A DNA stretch of 64,000 nt from Verrucomicrobium sp. BvORR034 (GTDB lineage Bacteria; Verrucomicrobiota; Verrucomicrobiia; Verrucomicrobiales; Verrucomicrobiaceae): contig NZ_BATQ01000133.1 in assembly GCF_000739635.1 (NCBI RefSeq), positions 62,001 to 126,000 of the forward strand, in the 5' to 3' direction. The position numbers were made by a program, and so were the translations under genes. The notes below the pieces were generated by a model that ran no database searches, was not told the DNA's origin, and saw only the letters and a program-made list of their open reading frames with translations. How positions within the stretch are numbered: position 1 is the first letter of the stretch; the number at the start of each line of letters is the position of its first letter. Below, in pieces: positions 16,905 to 24,433 of this stretch.

Positions 16905-17105
16905 ACAGGCCCATTCTGCGAAATCCCGCGGGACAACAAACGGTCTCCAGCGTCATCACTAGATCACGAAGAGTCATGACGCTGTGGCACCCGAGGGTGT
17001 GCCCTTAGAATTGGGGACCAATCTCGCTATCGTAGAACGCACCGCAATTCCCACTCTAAAATCTTCAATTTGACCCGCCGCTCTCGCAGAAGCTACATTG
17101 CCACC

Positions 17106-17489
17106 ATGAAGACGGTCGAAGAGTGGAAAGCGTTGCTCCGCATCAAACTTCGGGAGGCCCTCGGAGCCCGGCAGCATCACGTCATTGCGGTCCTGCGCGA
17201 GACTCTGGCCGCCCTCGAAAATGCCGAGGCACCACCAGCAACCAGTTCTGCGGTGTACACTGATGGGGTCATTGCCGGAAGCGCGGACGGTCTTCGCGCA
17301 AGCGAAGCCCCACGTTTGGAACTCAGCCAGACTGCCGTAACAGCGATCATTGATCACGAAATTCGTGAGCGCCGGGAGGCTGCCGATGAATACGCAAAGC
17401 TTGGCCGACCGGAGGAAGCCACGAAACTGACTTTGCAGGTCGATGTGTTGGAGGCGCTCAAGGCTGAGCAAGACAACCGCAGTCGTTGA
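17106..17489 (+). CDS. GatB/YqeY-like domain protein
   Basis: This 127-aa protein resembles YqeY: LLRIKLREALGARQHHVIAV, VLRETLAALENAEA and the helical ERREAADEYAKLGRPEEATK segment. YqeY is related to the tail domain of the GatB amidotransferase subunit, but its own role is unclear. Canonical YqeY runs about 20 residues further to a YLP motif, absent here, so this copy is slightly short. Confidence 0.75.
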   Translation: MKTVEEWKALLRIKLREALGARQHHVIAVLRETLAALENAEAPPATSSAVYTDGVIAGSADGLRASEAPRLELSQTAVTAIIDHEIRERREAADEYAKLGRPEEATKLTLQVDVLEALKAEQDNRSR

Positions 17490-17543
17490 CCCGACGCAGG
17501 AGGATGAAGAAGAGACTTAGTGAGGTAAAAACATCCACCCGCC

Positions 17544-17969
17544 ATGCACTTGTCACATCCTCTCAAGAAGTGGTCAGCAGTACTGATCTCTGCCGCGGTC
17601 GCCATTGGTGCGTGGCTGACATACGATTGGCACCGCCACCGCGTCATAGTAATCCTCCCGGACGGTGCTCCCGCGCAGACCCCTTCTGTCACGCTCGACT
17701 ACGACCCGATTTACGAGTACCACCCAACGATCATTCATGGCAAGAACGGTACGGTCCACATTCCCCGGAAGCGTGCCTACGGACGAGGATGGGAGACCAT
17801 GAGAATATCAGCAAGCAAAGGAGACAAGAAGTACTACGCAAGCCGTAGCCCGCTCGAATGCAAATACCCTATGGTGGTGACCCTCCAGGAATTACCCCCG
17901 CCACCTCCTCCGCCAACCGTCATCGAGCAGGTCTCTCACCTGCTGAGAATCTTCAATGCCTTGCGCTAG
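17544..17969 (+). CDS. Hypothetical membrane-anchored protein
   Basis: This 141-aa protein has one N-terminal helix (AVLISAAVAIGAWLTYDW) and then a beta-rich periplasmic part: RVIVILPDGAPAQTPSVTLD, NGTVHIPRKRAYGRG. A run of seven prolines (LPPPPPPPTVIEQ) comes before the C-terminal helix. The layout recalls the small lipoprotein at 12796-13251 but no homology can be claimed by eye. Confidence 0.55.
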   Translation: MHLSHPLKKWSAVLISAAVAIGAWLTYDWHRHRVIVILPDGAPAQTPSVTLDYDPIYEYHPTIIHGKNGTVHIPRKRAYGRGWETMRISASKGDKKYYASRSPLECKYPMVVTLQELPPPPPPPTVIEQVSHLLRIFNALR

Positions 17970-18095
17970 ACAATGAACTCCGGGAAATGCCGCCCCTCTG
18001 CCCCCAACGACCTCTTTCCGGCCTCATGTGTCATCTCTACAACATCAACTTAGAGTTCCCGCCTGCTCGTTTTCATACTCATTGATCGTCCTACC

Positions 18096-18312
18096 CTAAG
18101 AACCTGTTTGGATGGAGGCAGGTTCAATTAAGGAAATGAGATAAGAGCGGCTTCGCCGGGCCTGAGAACTGCCCCCACCGGGTTGCGGTCCTTTTGAGCC
18201 TGGACGGCGTTGCTCATCGGTTGTGAATCTCGATTCACGCCCTCTTCGCGCCTTGTCCAGACTCAAAATGCCTCGCAACACACCCACCATTTTTATCCAA
18301 ACAGGTTCTAAG
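18096..18312. mobile_element. MITE-like element with terminal inverted repeats, IS5-like
   Basis: The ends carry the perfect inverted pair GAACCTGTTTGGAT (18100-18113) and ATCCAAACAGGTTC (18295-18308). Outside it is a direct TAA, or CTAAG if the repeat is counted as 13 bp. That fits a target duplication of the short TNA/YTAR type used by IS5-family elements. The roughly 180-bp interior has no transposase and includes a small hairpin GTGAAT-CTCG-ATTCAC. It is the only notable content of the 422-bp gap 17970-18391. Confidence 0.72.
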
Positions 18313-18391
18313 TTCTGCGGTCCTCGCGGAGTTGATTTTTCTCTTGGCATTGCAGAGAATCTGCGAACTCACCCTTTTTGACGATCCAGCC

Positions 18392-18904
18392 ATGACACAG
18401 AAAGTGCCCATTGTCTTTTTCGCCCTGCCTCTGGTTTTTGTGATTATTGGCGGATGGGTGTCTTTTCGCGCTCTTCGAGGTCAGCTCGATGCACTGTTCA
18501 GTTCATCCTGGTCAACGACCTCTGGGCACATCCTCGATTCGTCAATCGAGAGCAAACGTGGACGCAAGGGGGCCATGCGCTATGAAGTGAAGGTCACCTA
18601 TCAGTATTCGGTGGGAGGAGAGGATTTCACAGGGACCCGAATCCACCCCACCTACGTGAGCGACTGGCATCAAGACTCTCACGAACAGCTTCACCGACGA
18701 CTTGCGCCAAGATCTGTCGTGAAAGTTTACTATCGCCCGACCTCCCCGTCGCAGTCCTATCTGGCCACAGGTTTTATCAGCACTGGTTTTTTGCCGCTGC
18801 TCTTTGGATTGATTTTTCTCGGAGCAGGACTGGCATTCGGGGCCATGATGTGGCTGATCAGATACGGTGACCATGACTATGTCCGCCTCATTGGGCCCCC
18901 ATGA
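18392..18904 (+). CDS. DUF3592 domain membrane protein
   Basis: This 170-aa protein has a helix at each end (PIVFFALPLVFVIIGGWVSF and FLPLLFGLIFLGAGLAFGAM). Between them is the DUF3592 extracytoplasmic domain: a W-x-x-T-x-G-x-I/V start (WSTTSGHILDSSIES), YEVKVTYQYSVGGEDFTGTR and a VVKVYYRPTSPSQSYL end. The family is of unknown function. ATG at 18392 lies 80 bp beyond the MITE end, so the element may have replaced its promoter region. Confidence 0.82.
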   Translation: MTQKVPIVFFALPLVFVIIGGWVSFRALRGQLDALFSSSWSTTSGHILDSSIESKRGRKGAMRYEVKVTYQYSVGGEDFTGTRIHPTYVSDWHQDSHEQLHRRLAPRSVVKVYYRPTSPSQSYLATGFISTGFLPLLFGLIFLGAGLAFGAMMWLIRYGDHDYVRLIGPP

Positions 18905-19039
18905 AGCAGGGAGAACAAATCATCTGCTCTCCCTCTGAGGCAGACTTTCCTTCCATAGTCCGAACCGCGCTACTGCTCCCTGTTTCGACTCCGCCCATCC
19001 GCAGGACAATTCGATGTTCCCAGCCAGAAAACTAAATCT

Positions 19040-19588
19040 ATGACACCCGAAGAAGGCATTCTCCTCATCGCACCCGTGGTGCCCTTTGGCTTGGTGTTCG
19101 CACGATTCGCTTTTCCAGGATTCAAGTGGAAGCATGTCTGGATTTTGACACTCGCTGCCAGTTGGCTGATCATGAATTTTTCCTTTTGGCTCGGTCCTCC
19201 CGACAACGGCCTGGCATACACAGTCGGCATTTTTTTCGGCTGGATTTGGCTTTTGCCTGTGACAGCAGGTCTATGGATGATTCAGGCGTTGGTCATTCAC
19301 TTTGTGCCGCGTCTTCCGGCCATGCGCAGTTTTCAGCGCCTTAGCAGGGCCGGGGTTTACGGCACCTCAGCGATCGCTTCGATCCTGCTTCTCTACGGAG
19401 TGTTTGGCTGGATTGGCAGTGAACAAGCGGTCCAGATCGCCACCAGTCAACTCACCCGTACCGGCCGTGCGCCACAGTCCACACCCCAGGCAACTTGGTC
19501 GGAGTCTCGGTGGACGGTCAGCTTCGATGACGGATCATTTGTTGAGGTCTCCCGGAACGGAAATCTGATTGGCGGCGGACGACGGTGA
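19040..19588 (+). CDS. Hypothetical polytopic membrane protein
   Basis: The 182-aa protein has about four helices in its first 135 residues (GILLIAPVVPFGLVFARFAF, WILTLAASWLIMNFSFWLG, FFGWIWLLPVTAGLWMIQAL, TSAIASILLLYGVFGWIG). A short soluble tail (SRWTVSFDDGSFVEVSRNG) follows. I recognise no family. It stands alone, with 135 bp of gene-free sequence before it. Confidence 0.65.
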   Translation: MTPEEGILLIAPVVPFGLVFARFAFPGFKWKHVWILTLAASWLIMNFSFWLGPPDNGLAYTVGIFFGWIWLLPVTAGLWMIQALVIHFVPRLPAMRSFQRLSRAGVYGTSAIASILLLYGVFGWIGSEQAVQIATSQLTRTGRAPQSTPQATWSESRWTVSFDDGSFVEVSRNGNLIGGGRR

Positions 19589-19618
19589 CAGGCTTGAATC
19601 GTTGAATTGCATCAGGGC

Positions 19619-20053
19619 ATGCCCCCTTACGCTGACATCTACGTGCTCACAAAAATAAGGAATGAGGACTCAGTGTCGGCATTCCTCGATAAATTCGCGC
19701 CTTTGCGAGAGGAGACGGCTGTCGACTATGGCATTCCGCAGCACGTTGATTCACCGCATACTACTTTTCTCACCGCGGTGGAAGTGGTCGCCTACTGTTG
19801 CGTGCATACGTCGGAACCCTACTCAGTGTATTGGCGATGCCGCGGCGACGGGGACCCAGCCTACGCCATGGTCTTTTTCACGTCAGATAGTTTCCTCATC
19901 CTCGGTCTTTCTACCGAGGAGGGCACTGCCAAGAGGTATTTTGCCGAGTTGCTTGAGCATACCGGCTCGGATATCGGCTACGTCACGATTGAAACCCCTC
20001 CACCTGAGACCGCGACAGAGTTTCGTGGATTTGCAGAGGAACAATCTGCCTGA
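19619..20053 (+). CDS. Hypothetical protein
   Basis: The 144-aa soluble protein opens MPPYADIYVLTKIRNEDSV and has a compact alpha/beta look (AYAMVFFTSDSFLILGLS, KRYFAELLEHTGSDIGYVTI). No known family is evident. The ATG at 19619 is preferred over a TTG four codons earlier. The 25-bp spacing to the acetyltransferase gene allows cotranscription. Confidence 0.6.
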   Translation: MPPYADIYVLTKIRNEDSVSAFLDKFAPLREETAVDYGIPQHVDSPHTTFLTAVEVVAYCCVHTSEPYSVYWRCRGDGDPAYAMVFFTSDSFLILGLSTEEGTAKRYFAELLEHTGSDIGYVTIETPPPETATEFRGFAEEQSA

Positions 20054-20078
20054 CTCTACGCTCCTGACTTCACACACC

Positions 20079-20654
20079 ATGAAAACAGAAAAGGAAAAGA
20101 TGCTAACGGGCAAGCTCTACGATCCTCTGGACCCACAGCTCTGCCGGGAGCGAGATCGCTGCCGCGATCTGTGCCTTCTTCTCAACGCCACCCGCGAAGA
20201 CCAGAAGGAGGAGCGACAACGCCTGCTCTCAGAGCTCTTTGGCGCTGAGACAGACGCCTGGATTCAGCCACCCTTTTTCTGCGACTACGGCACGAACATC
20301 GTTCTGGGCACCAAGGTCTTCTTCAACTTCAACTGTGTGGTTCTCGACTGCGCCATGGTCACTATTGGCGACAATGTCCTCTTTGCTCCATCGGTGCAGA
20401 TCTACACGGCCACCCACCCGATCAGCGCAGCCGAGCGCCGAACATGGCGGGAGTCCGCCAAGCCCATCACGATTGGCTCGGACGTGTGGGTGGGAGGCGG
20501 AGCTATCATCTGCCCCGGCGTCACCATCGGAGACCGGACGGTGATTGGCGCCGGGAGCGTCGTTACCCGTGACATCCCCTCGGATGTGATCGCGGCAGGC
20601 AACCCCGCTCGCGTGATCCGTGAACTACCTCCCGAAGCTGCAGAAGGTTCGTGA
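20079..20654 (+). CDS. Maltose/galactoside O-acetyltransferase-type hexapeptide protein
   Basis: This 191-aa protein has the N-terminal Mac domain (MLTGKLYDPLDPQLCRERDR) and the left-handed beta-helix of LacA/Maa-like CoA-dependent acetyltransferases. Motifs include PFFCDYGTNIVLGTKVFFN, the catalytic His in YTATHPISAAERR, and IGSDVWVGGGAIICPGVTIG followed by AGSVVTRDIP. The sugar acceptor is not determinable. It is the best-characterised enzyme of the tract. Confidence 0.92.
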   Translation: MKTEKEKMLTGKLYDPLDPQLCRERDRCRDLCLLLNATREDQKEERQRLLSELFGAETDAWIQPPFFCDYGTNIVLGTKVFFNFNCVVLDCAMVTIGDNVLFAPSVQIYTATHPISAAERRTWRESAKPITIGSDVWVGGGAIICPGVTIGDRTVIGAGSVVTRDIPSDVIAAGNPARVIRELPPEAAEGS

Positions 20655-20780
20655 TCCGTGCGACTCCCCAATCCCGATGTACCTCAAAGGAGGCGGGGGT
20701 ATGCTGACAAGTGAAGAACCACGAACGGTTTTGTAGGAGGATGATTTTCAAATGGTCGCTCAGCCCAGATACTACTGACT

Positions 20781-21332
20781 ATGCCCTACGCGATTGAGAT
20801 GTTCTTTGATTCGGCCACCGACGTTCGAATTCGCCGTCTTTGAGAAAACCTCGCCTTGGCGGGAGCCAGCTTCATGCGGGATGGCGGGGCCAGACCTCAT
20901 GTGTCACTCGCAGTATGCGATACTCTTGATGTATTGGGTGCCCGGGATTTGATTGATGGATTCGCCAGAAAGATTGCTCCCATCCCAGTAACTCTCGCAT
21001 CACTTGGAGTCTTCCCCTCTGCATCACCAGTCATGTTTTTGGCTCCAAAGGTGACCGTCGAACTCTTGCAGATTCATTCAGAGTTTTTCACTGCCTTTGA
21101 TTCATTGGGGCATGGCCGTTGGTCCCACTATTCCCCTCTGCATTGGATTCCTCATTGCACTGTCGCCATGCACATTGATGCACAGCAGCTTTCAGGCCTT
21201 GGCTCTATTTGCCTCGCAGCGGACTTGCCCATTTCCGGCACCCTCACCGAGATTGGACTGGTTGAGTTTAGCCCCGTCCGACACCTCCATTCGGCCCCTT
21301 TTACTCCAAACTCCGACAAATGTCTCACTTAA
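20781..21332 (+). pseudogene. 2'-5' RNA ligase-like gene with an in-frame TGA
   Basis: From ATG 20781 the frame reads MPYAIEMFFDSATDVRIRRL, hits TGA at 20841-20843, and continues in the same frame through ENLALAGASFMRDGGARPHV to a TAA at 21330. Conserved pieces on both sides are needed for the fold: the N-terminal strand and the first H-x-S motif (RPHVSLAVCD), then the second, here HCTVAMHI. In relatives I recall Trp at the stop position, so a TGG to TGA change is the simplest reading. Restart at TTG 20856 or at the ATG in ASFMRDG would lose strand 1. Confidence 0.72.
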
Positions 21333-21358
21333 ATCTTGCCAACTCTTACATTTGTCGG
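21313..21358. promoter_or_regulatory. Probable BlaI-type operator dyad
   Basis: CCGACAAATGT (21313-21323) and its perfect inverse ACATTTGTCGG (21348-21358) sit directly upstream of the blaI-like gene, 35 bp centre to centre. The ACAAATGT core matches the TACA-x2-TGTA type of BlaI/MecI operators. The left half lies within the tail of the RNA-ligase-like pseudogene. Autoregulation of the blaI-M56 pair is inferred. Confidence 0.7.
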
Positions 21359-21371
21359 CAAGAATCGCCGC

Positions 21372-21785
21372 ATGTCCAAAAAATCGGCACCTGCAGCGCT
21401 CTCCTCCTCAGAGCAGGCCATCATGGACCAGCTCTGGCGGCTGGCTCCAACCTCGCTCAATGATCTGCTTGAAGCCGTGAATGCGGACCGGCAGGAGCCC
21501 ATCTCCCGGGCCACCTTGCAGACGCAACTCACCCGCCTGGAGACCAAGGGCTGGGTGAAGCGCGACGATTCCACCAGGGCGCACATTTATGTGCCCGCCG
21601 TGGCCGAATCCCACGGTCGCCGCAGCGTTTTGGCCGCACTTAAGGAGCGCTTCTTTGGTGGCAGCAGCCTGGCCTTGGTGCGGTGCCTGGTGGAAAACGG
21701 GGAAATCTCGGAAAAGGAACTGACTGAGCTCAAAGAGATGGTGGCCCAAGCCAAAAAGCCAACTGGAAAGGACACCCGCCCATGA
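21372..21785 (+). CDS. BlaI/MecI family transcriptional repressor
   Basis: This 137-aa winged-helix protein opens with the family pattern ALSSSEQAIMDQLWRLAPTS. The recognition-helix region reads ISRATLQTQLTRLETKGWV, with the wing DDSTRAHIYVPAV, and a C-terminal dimerisation part containing SALVRCLVENGEISEKEL-like sequence. In BlaI/MecI the repressor is cleaved after its M56 partner is activated. Its stop overlaps the M56 start as ATGA, so the two are translationally coupled. The first ATG (21372) is used. Confidence 0.92.
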   Translation: MSKKSAPAALSSSEQAIMDQLWRLAPTSLNDLLEAVNADRQEPISRATLQTQLTRLETKGWVKRDDSTRAHIYVPAVAESHGRRSVLAALKERFFGGSSLALVRCLVENGEISEKELTELKEMVAQAKKPTGKDTRP

Positions 21786-24310
21786 AGACGATACTTTGGT
21801 GGAATCTGGCCCTCCATCTGCTCGCCTTCACGGCCATGGGCTGGGTACTCGTGCGGTGGTTTCTTCGCGACGCCCGGTTTCGCGCATGGGCTGTCTTGGC
21901 GTCCATCAGTCTGGGGATGGTTTCGCCCTGGATTGGGCCACTGCTTCCCATTGTCGTGCCCAATCCTGAATCGACGGCTGCTCATTCATCTGCCGAATCT
22001 CCGCAGGGAACGTGGAAGATTCAGGTAACAACTACCTCGGCTGCAGGTCCATTCTCCACCCCTCCCCTGCTACCGACCGCTTCGACCCCAAGTAGCTGGA
22101 CTCTGGCGGAAGGGATGAATCTCTTAAGCATGCTCTGGCTGACCGGAGCGGTATTGGGCTTGGCCCGTCACCTGATGAGTACCCTGCGAGCCCTCTTGTG
22201 GCAAAGACGGCTTCGGCGGCCTGATGCCGCCGAGTGGGAAACCTTCCCCCGAGAAGCGAACAGGTTCCCGATTCGACTTTTCCAGGGCAAAGGCAGCCCC
22301 TGCGTCGCGGGATGGTGGCATCCCGTCATCGCCATTCCGGAAGAGTCCATGCGCGACTGGAGCGCCGCTCAGTGGAACTGGGTGCTGCGGCACGAGGAGC
22401 AACACCGCATGGGAGGCGACACGATGGTGGCATCCATCCTTGGACTGCTACGGGCCATCTTCTGGTGGAACCCTTTCCTTCATGCTCTCGCTTTGCAATG
22501 GGCGCAGGCAAGGGAAGAAATCTGTGATCATGCAGCCCTTCAATCCCCTGGCGAAGCGAGCGACTATGCAGACCTGCTTCTGACGGTGGCGGCACAATCC
22601 ATTGCGGCGCCTCTTCCCATGGCATCATCCGCCATGGCAACTTCCCGCCCAGCACGGCACCTGCGCGCCAGGATCCACGCCTTGCTCAAGGGGCACCCGG
22701 TCTCAGTACGCACCAGCCGCTGGTTCATGGGTGGCTATTCCCTGGTGGCGGCTGGGCTGATGGTACTGCTGGCCCAGATAGGTTTTGCGGAACCTCTTTC
22801 GCAAGGAAAAACAGCCGAGGCGACACCGAAGTCAACAACCCCAAAAGATGCAAAATCTGGAGACGCCAAACTTCAGATTCGCACCTACCGGGTACGGCCT
22901 GATTTCATGACCGCCAGAGAGGACTTCAAAGGCAAGACGGCTAAAGAGATCCTCGAGTTTCTTGGCATTTCCTTCCCAGAAGGAGGCAGCGCCGTCTTCA
23001 TTCCGAAGTCCTCAATGCTTATCGTTAAGTCCACGACCGCAGAGTTGGATCACGTGGACCGGCTGCTCGATCAACTCTCCGCCCACGCCCCCCTCCAAGT
23101 GTTGCTGGAAGCCCGTTGGATTGAATTGCTCGCCCTACCCGAAGAAGGAGGCCCAGCCAGCACCGCCCTGGCGACGCTTCAAGAAAAACGCACAGCGAAT
23201 GGTCGAGCCAATGAAGCGATTCTCAGCGATCCCGACTACCAGAACATCATACGACTCTTCAGCCAGCAGAAAGGCGTCAATCTGGTCAGTAGCCCTTCTG
23301 TCACCACACGAATGGGCCAGAAGGCAGTGGTCGAGATCATCCAAGAAGTGCGCCGTCCTGGTGAGGCAGGCAAGGGTCTCAACGACGACAATTTTGTCGG
23401 CATTCAGAATTCGTTCGAGCCTGTGCGCACTGCTGACGGAAAGAAAGTCCAAGTCAGTATGACTGCAAAATTGCGACGTCTTGCAGGCAGAAGCATCGCT
23501 GAGAGCAACGCCCTCATTAAAGATGGCATCCTCCCTGCCGGAGAACGGATACTTGCTTTCACAAACTCAGCTGATGTCTCGCTCACTGACGGAGAAACCG
23601 TCTGCATGGATATCGGTGCTGCCGAAGACCACCGCCGACTCCTCCTTTTTGTCACATCAAAAGTCGTGAAGCCGGTTGCCACATCCCTGGGGCCGGAAGC
23701 CTTGGAGCGTGAGTTGACTCGTCAGCCTACTCCCGAAATGGAGCGCTCTGCCACTTCTCGATCTCAACCCGTAGCCGTCTCAGGCCTCGCACTTAAGTTG
23801 AACCCTCCTGATGGCAACAGGAAGCTGCAGGATTTGTTCACCGCATTCTTGCCGCCGGTTCCCTCGGGAAGCGAGACTACAGCTCCCGTGGGAAGTGCCA
23901 TTCCCTCCCTAGTGTCATTGCAAACCACGACCGATGAGTTTGTTCTATTGGGGGTCATGACACCGGAGCAGAAGGATAGCCTGGTAAAGGCGATCAAACT
24001 TCATACGACGTCCGAGCAGATAACGGAGCAGAACGAAACCTCCAAAAAGGATCGTCCAGATCTGCCATTCAGTTTCAAGGGTGCCACGGCCTCGACCTTG
24101 GTTGTGAGTCCAGTTGTCGGCCCTGAGGATTTCGCCCTCGACATCAACATCAAGTCTGAGAACAGGAGCGGCTCCAAAGCAGTCACCACCAGTGTAACGA
24201 TTTGGGACAAACAGACCGTCGTGATGGGCCGTCTCATGCCAGACGCGGAAGTCGAAGCTCGGCCCCAGTTGAGCGAAGTCGTCCTGCTGTCATTCGAATC
24301 CGTGAAGTGA
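21782..24310 (+). CDS. BlaR1-like M56 metallopeptidase fused to secretin-like modules
   Basis: This is an 842-aa protein. Residues 1-330 are a BlaR1/MecR1-type membrane protease with helices near 5-26, 33-58, 112-131 and 316-333. The zinc motif is HEEQH at 204-208, with the third ligand in REEICDHAAL (Glu246). Downstream there is no penicillin-binding sensor. Residues 360-640 contain a secretin N-type domain (LIVKSTTAELDHVDRLLDQL) followed by a core-like segment (VNLVSSPSVTTRMGQKAVVE, VSLTDGETVCMDIG). The C-terminal part ends with a second core-like segment (TTSVTIWDKQTVVMGRLMPD). Coupled to the blaI-like gene by ATGA. What the extracytoplasmic part senses is unknown. Confidence 0.82.
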   Translation: MKTILWWNLALHLLAFTAMGWVLVRWFLRDARFRAWAVLASISLGMVSPWIGPLLPIVVPNPESTAAHSSAESPQGTWKIQVTTTSAAGPFSTPPLLPTASTPSSWTLAEGMNLLSMLWLTGAVLGLARHLMSTLRALLWQRRLRRPDAAEWETFPREANRFPIRLFQGKGSPCVAGWWHPVIAIPEESMRDWSAAQWNWVLRHEEQHRMGGDTMVASILGLLRAIFWWNPFLHALALQWAQAREEICDHAALQSPGEASDYADLLLTVAAQSIAAPLPMASSAMATSRPARHLRARIHALLKGHPVSVRTSRWFMGGYSLVAAGLMVLLAQIGFAEPLSQGKTAEATPKSTTPKDAKSGDAKLQIRTYRVRPDFMTAREDFKGKTAKEILEFLGISFPEGGSAVFIPKSSMLIVKSTTAELDHVDRLLDQLSAHAPLQVLLEARWIELLALPEEGGPASTALATLQEKRTANGRANEAILSDPDYQNIIRLFSQQKGVNLVSSPSVTTRMGQKAVVEIIQEVRRPGEAGKGLNDDNFVGIQNSFEPVRTADGKKVQVSMTAKLRRLAGRSIAESNALIKDGILPAGERILAFTNSADVSLTDGETVCMDIGAAEDHRRLLLFVTSKVVKPVATSLGPEALERELTRQPTPEMERSATSRSQPVAVSGLALKLNPPDGNRKLQDLFTAFLPPVPSGSETTAPVGSAIPSLVSLQTTTDEFVLLGVMTPEQKDSLVKAIKLHTTSEQITEQNETSKKDRPDLPFSFKGATASTLVVSPVVGPEDFALDINIKSENRSGSKAVTTSVTIWDKQTVVMGRLMPDAEVEARPQLSEVVLLSFESVK

Positions 24311-24433
24311 TGTCGCCCCCGACAAGCCAGACTGGGACGCGAAGATACTCCATCCGAGTCGGCGGATACTCAGTCAATCCGGCGTTGCCTGCATGGGGCA
24401 GACCTGCTTCGATTTTACAAAGCACCGCTCTGA

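Noticed and set aside
16949-16983. Terminator after the small gene at 16533
   Set aside because: The inverted repeat AGCGTCAT/ATGACGCT has a 19-base spacer and no T-run, so it is noted only in the gene entry.
20841-20843. Selenocysteine at the in-frame TGA
   Set aside because: The family is not known to use selenocysteine, the position is a presumed Trp outside the H-x-S/T active site, and no selenocysteine insertion stem-loop was evident just downstream.
12000-21332. Integron cassette array
   Set aside because: Gene types and orientation fit, but I found no repeated attC sites: GTTRRRY-like words are rare and not paired with RYYYAAC at gene borders, and no integrase is in the window.
21782-24310. 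Beta-lactam resistance sensor BlaR1
   Set aside because: The penicillin-binding SxxK/KTG sensor domain is absent; the C-terminal half is secretin-like.
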